From Atopsyche davidsoni (lineage: Eukaryota; Arthropoda; Insecta; Trichoptera; Hydrobiosidae), in the NCBI GenBank assembly GCA_022113835.1, contig JAILWY010000014.1:6697501-6761500 (forward strand): a stretch of DNA of 64,000 nucleotides, given 5' to 3'. A program made the position numbers and the translations under genes. Of this stretch, positions 21,657-33,117 are shown piece by piece (within the stretch, counting starts at the first letter, position 1; every line of letters begins with the position of its first letter). The notes below the pieces were generated by a model. The model did not search any database. It was not told where the DNA came from and saw nothing but the letters and a program-made list of their open reading frames with translations.

Positions 21657-23477
21657 TTAATGAGACGTCTGATTTTGTTTGTCAAGAGCAAGTGCATCAA
21701 TGTTAATATCGATTGATGTTGTCGCTACACGCAAACAGTTTTCCAAATGGTCATCAGTGATGCGTGATCTTGTATGAGATTTGATGTGCTTCATTCTAGT
21801 GAAAAGCTGTTCACACGTGTAAGTGTTTCCAAACAGCGAAATCATCAAAAGAGCATGTTTATATATTACAGGATATTTCTCCTTATCCAAATATGTTTTG
21901 TAAAAGTCTTCCAAACCAACTTGATTGAATTTCTCCTTTAACTGTGTATCACAATACATTTCACAATGTTCCATTTGTAAAAATCCTGGCAATGAATTCA
22001 CATCTACGGAGAATGGCGTTGCAAATGCAGCAAAAAGCATGCGATGCTTTTTAAAATCTTGAAATCGGTTTTCAAATTCCAGCTTCAAGTCTGATATCAA
22101 CGAAGCGTATTTATCCGTCGCTATTTGTGTGACGTCTGGCTCCAATAATAATGTAGGAAAATGAGTGTAGATTTTTGCCCTTAACTGTTGTTCCCAAACC
22201 CCAAGTTTCATTTGGAATGCGCAAATATGATCATACATGTTATTGATTAGTTGATCTTTCCCTTGTAGACGAGTATTAACAATATCTAGATGGCTAACTA
22301 TATCGACCAGAAATGCAAAGTCTCTAACCCACTCCTTGTCTTCAAATTCCGGGATACGTTTTGACTTGGTTGCGAAGAATGATTGTATTTCTTGCTTCAA
22401 AGCAAAAACTCTTTTCAACATTTTGGCACGGGTCTGCCACCTTACTTCTGCATAAAATGTAACGTCATTATAGTCTGAATCCAAAGACTTAAGAAACTCT
22501 TGGAACTGACGGTGATTCAACCCCTTCGACTTAATAAGGTCTACTGTTTTGATGACCACATTCATGACATGATCCATTTTAAGGGACTTGGAACATAAAT
22601 TTTCCTGATGAATAATGCAATGAAAATTTAGCATCGAAGTATTACCAACTTTCCTGGCCTCGTCTTCAATCAATTTTACTAAGCCATTGTGTTTACCAAC
22701 CATTGCTGGAGCACCATCTGTTGCTAAGCCCGATAAGTTGTCGAGTTGTAAAGATAAACGATTCAATGTCGATGTAACAGCTCCTAAGAAATCTTGTGAG
22801 CAAGTGGTGTCTTTAAGTGGATACAGTGCCGCTAATTCTTCTGTTTTGTTAAAATGGACATCAACACCTCTAATAAATATTGCCACTTGGGCGGTATCTG
22901 TTAGATCTGTGCTTTCATCCAATGCTAGAGAATAAAATATGAACTTGGATGCTCGATTTTTCAAATTATCTTCAATATATTTTCCAATGTCGTCCACACG
23001 CCTAGTAATAGTTTGACGAGACAGGCTTATTTTTGAGAAGTCTGTTTTCTTTTCTGGGCACATAAATTCAACGGCACTCTCCAAACATTCCTTAACAATT
23101 TCACCATCTGAATATGGCTTCGATTTTTTTGCAAGTATCGTGGCTATTGCATAACTAGCTTTTACATAGCATTTTGAGTTTTCAGTCATATTAGTAAATG
23201 TCTGATGTTGTGCAAAAAGTTTTCTTTTTAATAAATTAACTTGGTCTTGTCGAAATTGCCCTTCGTACTTATCAAACCTATTTGCATGCTTAGCCTCGTA
23301 ATGACGTTTAATACTATACTCTTTTAATGCAGAAACAGAACTATTGCATATCAAGCATATTGGCTTTGATTTAAATTCCACGAAAAAATAGTTTATACTC
23401 CATCTGTCTTGAAAACTTCTGTGTTCTTCGGTGAATCTTCTCTTATTTGGTCCAAGGTTTTTACTATTTGACGCCAT
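21657..23477 (-). CDS. hAT superfamily (Buster-type) transposase with BED zinc finger, 606 aa
   Basis: This cut-and-paste DNA transposase acts on the ends of its own element. An N-terminal BED-type zinc finger has ligands C41, C44, H59 and H64 (ICLIC ... RHYEAKH). The RNase-H-like core has D187 (ALDEST), D254 (ATDGAP) and, near the C-terminus in the dimerisation region, E556 (TYTCEQLF): the expected DDE triad. The hAT CxxH motif is C287-H290 (HCIIH) and the conserved RW is at R346-W347. The protein resembles the transposase-derived part of vertebrate GTF2IRD2- and ZBED-type proteins. At 606 residues it is full length for the family. It is a single exon without stops or frameshifts. An AATAAA signal lies about 35 bp past the stop. 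The start is the first ATG after the G+C-rich leader. It is identical in sequence to the copy at 33118-34938. Confidence 0.95.
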   Translation of the reverse strand: MASNSKNLGPNKRRFTEEHRSFQDRWSINYFFVEFKSKPICLICNSSVSALKEYSIKRHYEAKHANRFDKYEGQFRQDQVNLLKRKLFAQHQTFTNMTENSKCYVKASYAIATILAKKSKPYSDGEIVKECLESAVEFMCPEKKTDFSKISLSRQTITRRVDDIGKYIEDNLKNRASKFIFYSLALDESTDLTDTAQVAIFIRGVDVHFNKTEELAALYPLKDTTCSQDFLGAVTSTLNRLSLQLDNLSGLATDGAPAMVGKHNGLVKLIEDEARKVGNTSMLNFHCIIHQENLCSKSLKMDHVMNVVIKTVDLIKSKGLNHRQFQEFLKSLDSDYNDVTFYAEVRWQTRAKMLKRVFALKQEIQSFFATKSKRIPEFEDKEWVRDFAFLVDIVSHLDIVNTRLQGKDQLINNMYDHICAFQMKLGVWEQQLRAKIYTHFPTLLLEPDVTQIATDKYASLISDLKLEFENRFQDFKKHRMLFAAFATPFSVDVNSLPGFLQMEHCEMYCDTQLKEKFNQVGLEDFYKTYLDKEKYPVIYKHALLMISLFGNTYTCEQLFTRMKHIKSHTRSRITDDHLENCLRVATTSIDINIDALALDKQNQTSH

Positions 23478-23887
23478 TTCTGTCTAACTAAGCCTAAATA
23501 AACAACCACGCACTTTGCAAGCTACCTGCGAACTGGACTTTGCACGATAGCCGGGGATTACCCAGCAACCCGCTCCGCACCCCTCCCTCCCTTCCCCACG
23601 GTATCCCGCATTCACGCTCACGAGAATCTACGCGAAATCGACGTGCTCGCTTTTTAAAATCAGCTTAAATTTGTGATTGTTGTTAACACAAAGAAATTGC
23701 CACGATAGTTGAATCAATGTACTGAGATATTTCCATATATATGATATGATACGAACTACGCTCAATGGAATATTCTAATGGTGGTTTTATGTAAAATAAA
23801 AAAAAAATGTTTGCATATGCTCAGTGGGCCAAAAATAAACGCCCGCGTGCCACGCGTGGCACGCGTGCCATGGGTTGGCCACCTATG

Positions 23888-23895
23888 CTCTAAAG
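23888..23895. repeat. Shared target-site duplication (hAT copy 1 right; MITE left)
   Basis: ctctaaag serves both as the right duplication of hAT copy 1 and as the left duplication of the MITE that begins at 23896, showing insertion of the autonomous element into the MITE's own duplication. Confidence 0.85.
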
Positions 23896-24477
23896 CATAG
23901 TTTTCCAAACTATTTTGCCTCGTCGACCCCTTGTCGAGTTTTCCTGTTTTTCGTCGCTTTGCTAATATTGAATTTTTAGAAATTCATCAAATTTAAACAT
24001 ATTTTTGACATCTTATATGTATAGAACAACTCATTTTCATAAGGTTTACCTTACAGTGGGCTTAAAAATTAAAAAGTTAAAATACATGTAAAGTTAATTA
24101 TACCTTTATTGATTAAAAACACACAAAATGCAAATATAGTATAATTCAGAAAATCAATATTTTTGACAGAGAATACTTGGTGGAATTCCATTTTAATATC
24201 TTAAATAGAATAAAATGCATTCATTAAAAACATACAAAATACTTCTACGCTTCAGGGCTTCGATTCGTCACAAAGTACATAGGTACAATCTGTGTTAGGT
24301 GCATTATGACATTTACGAAGTGTCTAAATTTTGGTGATGACCTGCTTAAATGGGATCCACTCTCGTAGGCCCCCATTTACAGTTCATGGACCCCCAATTT
24401 TTTTTTCGCTGTCATCGACTCCTTGCAGGGCGAAATCGACCCCTGGGGGTCGATATTGACCACTTTGGAAACCTCTA
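23896..24477. mobile_element. Non-autonomous hAT MITE (582 bp)
   Basis: The left end CATAGTTTTCCAAA and the right end (other strand) TAGAGGTTTCCAAA match at 11 of 14 positions. The flanks are ctctaaag (23888-23895) and ctttaaag (24478-24485), one mismatch, consistent with an aged 8-bp duplication of Buster type. The interior includes GTCGACCCC near both ends in inverted orientation and no transposase. A fragment of the same family lies at 11462-11518. The open frame starting at 24350 runs out of the element and is not credible. Confidence 0.85.
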
Positions 24478-24485
24478 CTTTAAAG

Positions 24486-27400
24486 CATTCCATGCTCTCA
24501 AATACCTTTTTAAGTTTACCGTGTCATCCGCTAAATCGGGCCCCACGTCTCATAATGAGTACGATGATTCAAGGCTTGGGGTAAAAATACAAATACTTTT
24601 GTCGATATCTATATACATTAAAAGTGATTACCATATTGCATCACGCCCAAACAGTCCGTCTCCGTGCCGTATCCTCACATTCCTCGGCTCTTTCCGCCCG
24701 TCCGCTGCAACGGTGAAGCAGTCAGCAGACATTCCTCGCAGGCAGTGGAGCAGATTCAAGGTCAGGTGGAATTCCTCACCTCGGAAATTAGTACATCTTG
24801 ATATGAAATTATTCGGCCCATGTGTTTGCATTGTTGAATCCGGGTGCATTGTGAAACATCGGCGCGCCACGGACTTCATCTCACAATCTACAATGACAGC
24901 GACCTTTCATTTTAAAAACTAAAAAAGCGGAATGCTTTTAAGCATTGAGTATAAGTATATCAGAAAAAAACTAACATCTTCAATTATTTTGTTTTAAATT
25001 TTTTTACGCCACCAAAGTCGACAGTCGAAAAAATAACCTTCTAATAAACGTCTCAATGTTGATACTAATAAATATCTCCAATTGGTGTAATCTTCCACCT
25101 ACCACCATGAAACTTGAGGTCTACAACTTAAGGTTAACTCCAAATTAACATATAATAAGAACTGCAAGGATCACAAAAAAATTTAAAAGCATGAATCTCG
25201 GCGCTAGGTCAAAGCTATGAATAAAATAGATCACTCAAATTAAAACGGTTTTTCGGTTAAATTAAAAAAAAAAAATTATTGCGTTAAGTTCATTATTTGT
25301 TTAATAGCTACTGCTACTTTCACAAATACTAAATATTTGCGTGGCTCAGTTATCAGAAATTATTTCAACTCTTTTCTGTAAAATGTTTATTCTATAATAA
25401 ATTAAATACGAAGTAGACCATCGATCTTTATTAAATTCCGCCAAAGTCAGCGCATGAATATATCAAACCATTTTTTCATCCTCATTATATTCTTTTGCGT
25501 TTTTTGTCGATTTTTTTTAATAATGTTATTTGTCGAAAGTATGCCGATAAATAAATAGCGTGCATATTTTATTTGAGTAGAAGCTATCGGGCAGTTGATA
25601 TCTCGTCGGTTCATCACCATCACTTATAATTGAGTGACGTCACAGGTTGAAGTGAATAATTAAATTATCTGGACAGATTTATGAGGTGCGAATGCAATAC
25701 AAGTTGTCGATACGCCGCGGCATTCCTCAGTTCGCTTTTGCAAACCGAGATAAACAAATTAATCAGCTCGAATAATGAACCACCTACTACAGAGGTGCTC
25801 CATCTTTTAATGACATGAGCTACGATACAATCTACTACAGCTTTCACCATATTTCCAACCAAAACAATAATCATTGTATACCCTTTTTATATTACTCTAA
25901 GATATACGAGTACCAATAATAATCTGGAGATATAAAACTAATGAATTGTAGGATTGTGCTAAACTGTTGCGAGTTAAGATTCTTATGTCCTTGGATTGTG
26001 ATATATTATTACAATCCCGTAGTAGAGTCATGAATGCGTTCAAATGTAAGAAAAATCTTTTTTTTGCTTTTTGTATGGAAACATAGATATATCGGTCGTT
26101 CACAATCAAAACATTTCTCTTTATTCCCACCTAATATTTCCACATTGTTTTTTTCGTAAACGAGGCAGAATAATGAATCAACAGTAATGGCCTGTTAAAA
26201 TCGTGATTTGTGGAAAGGTGATATCGACACGCGAGGGGAGATATTACATACGGAAGGGATGAATTTGTGGCAAGAAATCACTTTTTCATTACATGGTTTC
26301 GTTCAATATCATTTGCTATTATTACAAACTACTTTGTATATTACTGACCGACGTCTGACCATTTCCAAAATGAAAATAATGTATACGGAAGAATATCTTA
26401 CTTTTTCGTAAAACTATATACTTCGCAAGTTTTTAATAATTAAGTACTGTAGAATATATTTTTTTATTCACAAATATTTTTTTAAATTTGTTTGGTATAT
26501 ATATAAAAAGCTTACATTCAGTGATAAATCTGTTATTTTCCTAATGGTAAAACACTGACACCAACAAGACGTATGAGATACTCGTATTAGTATTTATTCG
26601 CCCTTGGATTTGTCTGTCAATCTCGATAATCCATATACAGCTCAGTTGGGAATAAATTAAGATATAGCGCAGTACATTATTAATGTCGTGGGTAGTTATC
26701 ATTTCAAACATGAAAACCCTTTTAGAGTCAAACAAATAAATATTGTTTAATCAAAGAATGTTTAGGTCATCCACATTTCACTTCACACTAAATATTTTTT
26801 TATTATTTCGTTTCTTTTGGTGTACTAATGACTCATCGCTAGTCACCTGCTAATGGCCCGTAAGATAACAGCCTCCTAAAACTAAAACACTATCAGTAAT
26901 CGTAAAATATGCAGAGGATGGCTCGCGTGGTGTTGCGTCAAGCATTCTTCAGGAGCCGCACAGTGGGCCATTCTGCTAGTGAAAATTACATTAAAAAAAA
27001 TAATTATAATCATTGAATAAATAACCACATCGGCAGAAATCGACAACTGAGTAAATATATTACTATTATAATATATATTATACTACTATATATTTTTTTT
27101 GTAGATCTAATAATATTAAATAGAAAAATCGAAACCATCTTTATTAGATATCAGTTAGTGTATGTACGTTTATAAAAAAAAAAAACGAAATTAAGAGGTC
27201 TGAGATACTTCTGATTAATTTAAATCGGCTGTAGATAAACTCTAAAATAAAATAAAATCATCATGTATTTTTAAATGAATTGGGTACAACCAACGTATTA
27301 TATCAAAGCTGTGTTAGAATTTGAAAAAATAGTTTTTTTCCAAATAAATTGTAATAAATATTTTTCTGTCACGTTTTTTTTAGTAACAAAATAAAATTTA

Positions 27401-27667
27401 TTGTCGCAAATAATGATAATACGCTACATTCTTTATTAGGCTTCACTTAGCACCTCCATAAATCTACGCCTTCACACCTGCACCTATGACACCTATGACC
27501 CTATGAAATCTCAACTATCGACTGAATAATTTTCCACTGAGTCATTATATAAGAAATTTTTAAATATAAATATACGTAGAATAATCAATAAGACTGCATT
27601 CGATTGCCCAAAGAAAAATCTATGCAAAAAGACGCACTGAAAGCTATAAAGCTATCGCGAATAACAC
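24486..27667. other. Gene-free stretch
   Basis: 24486-24900 is G+C-balanced, unique and conserved-looking. It is open in one frame on each strand, but with no recognisable domain. The rest is A+T-rich with long A/T runs. Nothing else recognised. Confidence 0.4.
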
Positions 27668-27742
27668 GGGAGCACAGGATAAATATATGTTCATGGACAC
27701 GGTCACTAACCTCCTCTGAGGAGAGGCGCTTGATGAACAGCA
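27668..27742 (-). repeat. Interspersed repeat, family B copy 3
   Basis: The minus strand carries TTCATCAAGCGCCTCTCC, TCAGAGGAGGTTAGTGACC and CATGAACATATATTTATCC, following the order of the other copies. Confidence 0.55.
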
Positions 27743-30700
27743 ATTGTATAACATTAAACACAAAGTAATTATAAACTTTTTTAATGTTTTGTTGCTATAA
27801 TGATATTAATAAATAAAATATCAGTCGTGGTGTCCCAGCGTGGCTGGAGTGGACGGGGACAGATTTTTTTTCTATTTTATAGTCACAATAATTAAAACGG
27901 TACGATGTTTTTGTTCGAAAATATTAAATTATTTAGAATATATTTTTGTTGCTGCACATATTGATATCCCCAATACAATAAAATGACTGTCGATCCGTAA
28001 AAAAAACATAAATACATATTTAATTTATATAAGTGCACATTAATGGTATTAAGGAATCAAATAATGCAGGAAATCAGTTCAATATAAACCATTTAAATTA
28101 CACGCGAGGGTTCGCGCGGCCATGAGGGGTAAATGTTTGATGTGTGGTTATTCGTCGGAGGGATAAAATTATGCATTTCCGGGGTGCGCCGCGAACCTCG
28201 CCCAGCCACGCACCCCTGCAACAGGTCACAAATTAGATTTAAATCATATTGAGTGTAAAAAAAAAATAATAATTGGCGACAAAAAAAATTTCAGTCTTGA
28301 TACAAAAAAATATATATTTTGTGTTTACGGATTCTAGACATATTTTGGATTCAGTGAGTATATTTAATAAATATTATATTTTAACGTCACAGTAAAATAT
28401 TTACAATACGTCACCATCACAATCTCACCAACCATTGTTGATCCGCTGTTGTAAAAAAGGCTTTCCCATGTCTACACCACTCTTGGTGTTTATTATTTAA
28501 AGCATACGACTGAAAAGGTACTAAAATTGTCGTTGAGGTCTTTTTCTTATTCAGGTAAAAACATTTACGCAGGCAATAATATATATTTACCCAAGTCGTT
28601 GTCACACTGATACACACTGAATTTCATTTCGTTACTATTATTTTTACATATTTTTCATCCAGATTTCCTATACGATCGTTCAATATACTCGATCATTAGA
28701 CTTCTCAGAAACATTTATTTCTGAGAAGTTTATTATCACAATAATAGGATCCCAAAGAGCATCGCTGCAAGCCTACATAAAACACGATATTAAATTATAA
28801 TCCGACGACATATCGAGGTCCGTCCTAATGTACATTGCTTGTAGCTTATCGGCGAGCAGTCCCGAGCCGATCGCCAGTCATAAATTAGGCAGACTCGACG
28901 GCATTCCGTGAGTCGATCAGAGACCGACTTTTTGCCGCACGGCGTCCAGTTTTTTTTGGATTATTTATTTATACCATATCCTGCTGACTTACTAGAATAC
29001 TTGAGTTTTTCACCCAAAGTATGTTTTTACATACTCGAGTGATGGGATATTAAAATTGTGTACTCTTTATGAACTCCAAGCAAGCTATAAAATATAATCA
29101 TGGGAAGGCCACAATATTGGTAAACTAAAAAAAATTCTCCAAATTTATATATTTGATATACTTTGTTATCTCAACATTAACCGAAAGGTTGATAAAGACC
29201 TTAAAGGGTATTTTATAGGTAAACATTTTTTAATGTTTTTACTGGTTGTATCTATGGATCTTTGATTTCACGTATTATTTTAATCGTTTTTTAGCATTGA
29301 GGTTCTCATTTCATATAAATCAAAATATATTTGCAATAATACTCGTCGTTCAAAGTGATGATATTAGACATGCAGTTGGTCGAGCGCGGATGCTCGGCAG
29401 TTGTGTTAGCTTTAAGAGGACGTGGATGACTCTTCATATTTCAGTTTTTTGGTTGTTTGAGTTGTTTTTTGTTTGTTTCGGCTGATTGAATTTTTTGTCC
29501 ACATGATAACATGGTAGTCTCTCTGTTGTGTGCGATTTTTTGTGACCAACGCAGATGCAATCCACAAATCTTCACCACGGTGAAATGTGGAAATAAATCA
29601 TTTTTTTTAAACCATAATCACTACTTCATCTTGTTAAACTTAGTTATAAATGTGTTTTTAAAATATAACCAATTTATGGTGAATTCATAAATATATATAA
29701 AATTTTTCTTTTTAAGTAAGACTTATTGGTTACGTCAATAGTTCAGACTTTTTCAATTAAGTAAAAACACGCATTTACAGTAATTTTTTTTATATAATAC
29801 CAATAAGTCTCACAAGTAAGGTAATAGTAGTAGCTATATATATATATACATATTTACAAATTGATTTTATGTATATTTTCGGAATCTACTCGTGCATACA
29901 TCCGTTCTTAAAAGAGCTGACTGCTCCGATGCTTTCTCCTAAATATAATTCCCCCAAACAAACTCCCCGCAATACATCCATGTCTAGCTTTCATCTCCTC
30001 AAGCGAACATAACCGAGACATGTTTTCCCCTGCTGTCCTTCGAGAGCAGTCATAGACTATTAATTAGTCTCACTCGATACATCCATCACCGGCAACACCA
30101 GACGACCGTAAAGCGTACGTCATCGTGGACCAACACTACACGTCCTAGTTGTAATCGCACGTACGGATAAAATATTACCTTAATTAATTATCTTTAAAAC
30201 CATTTATTTTATTTACTCTGATTACTTTTTTATTATTGTACGCTCTCCGAATGATAAGATATATTATATTTATTGATTATCGACAGTACGACCAGAGGGT
30301 AACCGCACGGGCGAAATCGGGGTGTGTGACGAATAACGTCTCCCCCAAAATGTTCGCCCAGACGCCGATAGCCAAAATAACATTTATTTGTCAATGTTGC
30401 CGCTTGTGCAGTTCGTTGACTCTTTCAATTCGGAGGAATGTGTCAAATGCGCTATCTAGCCGCGCTGAAAGGATCATTTATTAAAGTTTTTTTTATTTAA
30501 TCCGTGGCTATTTCACTATAATGCATTATGCATGCGTGTTCCAAAGTTTTTTTCTGTCTGCTCCCGAGCGGTTAATGTTTTTAAACAATGTTTTATTGAG
30601 TGGTTGTTTTTCTGAAAATTTTATTAAAAAAAAAAAAAAAAACATAACACTTCGAATGAAATATCAGTTTTGCATACAAAATACTAGAATACTCAATGTA

Positions 30701-30894
30701 ATTTATAGACATCTATCGAAGCGAAAATAAATTATTTACCATAAGTATTGCGAATCATCACACCAGCGAACATAAATCTTCATAAAAATGTAAAAAAAAA
30801 CTCGAATCTAGAACAATGAACTATGTAAATGGACGTACCTACGTATGTTATTCCCGCCGAGCGCCATGTCTGTCGGTTGTTTTTCACAGCCCGC
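27743..30894. other. Gene-free stretch with small inverted repeats
   Basis: A perfect 12-bp-stem hairpin at 28700-28729 (ACTTCTCAGAAA). A pair of 12-bp inverted repeats AGACTTATTGGT at 29719-29730 and 29799-29810 bounds a possible 92-bp MITE. 28825-28955, 29890-30150 and 30290-30470 are G+C-balanced and conserved-looking. No gene supported. Confidence 0.4.
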
Positions 30895-31075
30895 GTTACA
30901 TCATCAGGGCCAAGTCTTCGGAGACCTTCCAGTCCGGCTTGGCCCGCCGCCGCGACGCCCGGGACGGCGCCCCGGCCCGGCGCCTCGGCGCCCGCTCTAG
31001 GGGCGCCTGCTGCCGGGGGCGCCGGCACCTGGCGCCGGCCACCAGCCACCAGCCACCAGCCACCACCCACCACCG
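30895..31075. other. G+C island with six GGCGCC sites
   Basis: GGCGCC starts at 30966, 30979, 30987, 31002, 31018 and 31031. It ends in five 7-bp units of CCACCAG type (about 31040-31072). Frames are open on both strands and in several phases because stops are scarce; not coding. Confidence 0.6.
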
Positions 31076-31150
31076 AGGGGATTATATCAAATGGGGTTCG
31101 GAACATAATAATGCGTATAATCAAAATGTACTCAAATACTTTTATTATGG

Positions 31151-31151
<1 letters not shown>

Positions 31152-31201
<50 letters not shown>
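31152..31201. repeat. (TA)n microsatellite
   Basis: About 24 uninterrupted TA units after a short GTGTG lead. Confidence 0.95.
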
Positions 31202-31205
<4 letters not shown>

Positions 31206-31422
31206 AATTATTTCTTAAAAGTTTTGCTTTGATTTGCACTTTTTGATTTTTTTTTTTTCCGTTTAGCAACTCCGAGTTAATGATGAGATTTTTGTTAATA
31301 AATTAAATGTTATTGTTACACAATAGCTTATATTATATTTATATTTTAAGCGGGTAACGAAAATTGACTAAACTGATGTGCGAAGCGGACGAATTCGCGT
31401 AAAATTGCACGTGTCAAATCTA

Positions 31423-31647
31423 GTCTATACACTCTTTGATTTGCATGTAGTCAAATAAATAGTTTCCTATAAAAAGTTTAACCACTTCATACACACTTTG
31501 CGGATTACTTGGCATCACAACAACACCACTTTGTCCTAAAAATTGTTTAATAATTGGAGAATAATATTTCTCTGACCACTCCACTTCTTCATTGTCACTT
31601 TGTTCAAAATCACTGGACAGTATTGGTAGAAATAACGTTGACGAGTC
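31423..31647 (-). pseudogene. piggyBac transposase remnant (N-terminal part)
   Basis: The minus strand is open for 75 codons between two in-frame stops. It reads an acidic stretch (LSSDFEQSDNEEVEW), then SPIIKQFLGQSGVVVMPSNP and QSVYEVVKLFIGNYLFDYM. This matches the known layout of piggyBac-type transposases (DDE_Tnp_1_7): an acidic N-terminus, then a G-x-x-G-V...P...FF/LF-type segment that opens the conserved domain. The catalytic DDD region is absent. It lies 3' of a piggyBac-like terminus at 31739-31822, as expected for the element's 5' end. The stop at 31648-31650 and the stop at 31420-31422 show decay. Confidence 0.65.
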
Positions 31648-31738
31648 CTAAACAAACATTTCGAGCTGTAAACCTAAAGAATAAAATGACCTTCTGCCGC
31701 TTTTAGAGTAAACACATTCAAAAACGTATTAATATGCG

Positions 31739-31822
31739 CCCCGCCCCGCCGAAAATTTTTTTTTTTTCAGGCAGTAGTCCGCGGAACGGGTACTAGTACC
31801 CGCCCCGCCTTTAGTGTGTTAA
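31739..31822 (-). mobile_element. piggyBac-like 5' terminus with TTAA
   Basis: On the minus strand it starts TTAACACACTAAAGGCGGGG and runs into a perfect 16-bp palindrome CGGGTACTAGTACCCG (31787-31802) and a further GGCGGGGCGGGGCG repeat at about 31735-31750. TTAA is at 31819-31822. The opposite end is missing or too diverged (a TTAAGCGGGTAAC at about 31349 is only suggestive). Confidence 0.55.
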
Positions 31823-32519
31823 TATATTACAAGCGCGTTTTAAAATTAATTTTCCCGGTGTAGATGCATACATTGAGATATCTTTGATTGCGCGGGCATT
31901 TGTCAGTGGCGCCCTTGGTTGCATATTTTATTGAAAGCACCTGGCATTTTTATGGGCAATCGTACCTTCCCTGCATAACGACCCCGCGACTGCAGCGTGA
32001 ACGGCGGATGTGGAGGGCAGGAAGTGAGGGACCGGTCGAGTGTGGAAAAAGCAGCGTAGAGTGACCACCGAAACCAGGGTGGTGATGGGTTTATTCCCTT
32101 GAATTGTAAAAAGTACAGCACAGTGGCGCACTTTAAAATAATAGCAATTAAAACTCTATTGCATTAACAAGACATAAAACTCACAAAGAAATTTGATTTG
32201 TAGCCATGGACAAAATCATTTTTACGTTTAGTAAAATTCAATGCAGAAAGGGATAATTGATTCATAGTACTTTTAATCAGTATCATGCTGAAGATTTTAG
32301 GTACTTACATTCAATTTATAAAACAATACGAAAACATTATTATCTTTTAAAACATACAATGATCTATTGTTATAGAAGGTTGCACAAAACTATTATTTAT
32401 TAATATAATTTATGTTTATTAAATATATAAAACAATTTGTTGACTAATCTAACTCTACAAGGTGCGCTCTCACCTGCGGCGCCAAACGACCGCTCCCCTT
32501 GTCTATTTATCTGCTAACT

Positions 32520-32699
32520 CAACATCAAGGCTTGCCTGAGACATAAGATGAGATTGATGACCATCTCATTGAACACAAATTAATCGTGAGTCAGTCTTAA
32601 TACTTCCAGCCACTGGCGTTAATTCCGCATCCACGTTAGTTTTCTCCTTCCGATGCCACTTATTCCTTGGACGATTAGATGAAGGATGCTGTATTTATT
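32520..32699 (+). repeat. Interspersed repeat, family B copy 4
   Basis: It has GATTGATGACCATCTCATTG, a GTGAGTCAGTCTTAA stretch and CCTTGGACGATTAGATGAAG in family order. hAT copy 2 is inserted at its right-hand edge. Confidence 0.55.
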
Positions 32700-32707
32700 G
32701 TTTAAAC
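32700..32707. repeat. Target-site duplication of hAT copy 2 (left)
   Basis: gtttaaac, itself palindromic, repeated exactly at 35370-35377; fits nnnTAnnn. Confidence 0.9.
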
Positions 32708-33117
32708 CATAGGTGGCCAACCCATGGCACGCGTGCCACGCGTGGCACGCGGGCGTTTATTTTTGGCCCACTGAGCATATGCAAACATTTTTTTTTTATT
32801 TTACATAAAACCACCATTAGAATATTCCATTGAGCGTAGTTCGTATCATATCATATATATGGAAATATCTCAGTACATTGATTCAACTATCGTGGCAATT
32901 TCTTTGTGTTAACAACAATCACAAATTTAAGCTGATTTTAAAAAGCGAGCACGTCGATTTCGCGTAGATTCTCGTGAGCGTGAATGCGGGATACCGTGGG
33001 GAAGGGAGGGAGGGGTGCGGAGCGGGTTGCTGGGTAATCCCCGGCTATCGTGCAAAGTCCAGTTCGCAGGTAGCTTGCAAAGTGCGTGGTTGTTTATTTA
33101 GGCTTAGTTAGACAGAA

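Larger units (their letters stand above)
21226..23887 (-). mobile_element. Autonomous Buster-type hAT transposon, copy 1 (2,662 bp)
   Basis: The ends are 15-bp perfect inverted repeats CATAGGTGGCCAACC. An 8-bp duplication ctctaaag flanks the element at 21218-21225 and 23888-23895. It encodes a full-length transposase on the minus strand. Its length equals that of the inverted copy at 32708-35369, and all stretches I compared are identical. The transposase-proximal end (right) carries overlapping ACGCGT palindromes just inside the terminal repeat; the other end does not. A 258-bp piggyBac-like MITE is nested at the 3' end. Intact ends, intact gene and identity to copy 2 point to very recent activity. 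Confidence 0.95.

Noticed and set aside
22687..22935. 82-codon plus-strand frame inside hAT copy 1 (and its mirror at 33660-33908)
   Set aside because: Shadow frame on the strand opposite the transposase; no independent support.
24350..24922. 190-codon plus-strand frame
   Set aside because: Starts inside a hAT MITE and continues into unique sequence; no domain and a competing frame on the other strand.
30780..31232. Open frames of 114-138 codons
   Set aside because: Several overlapping phases on both strands are open through a G+C island and then a (TA)n tract; composition artefact.
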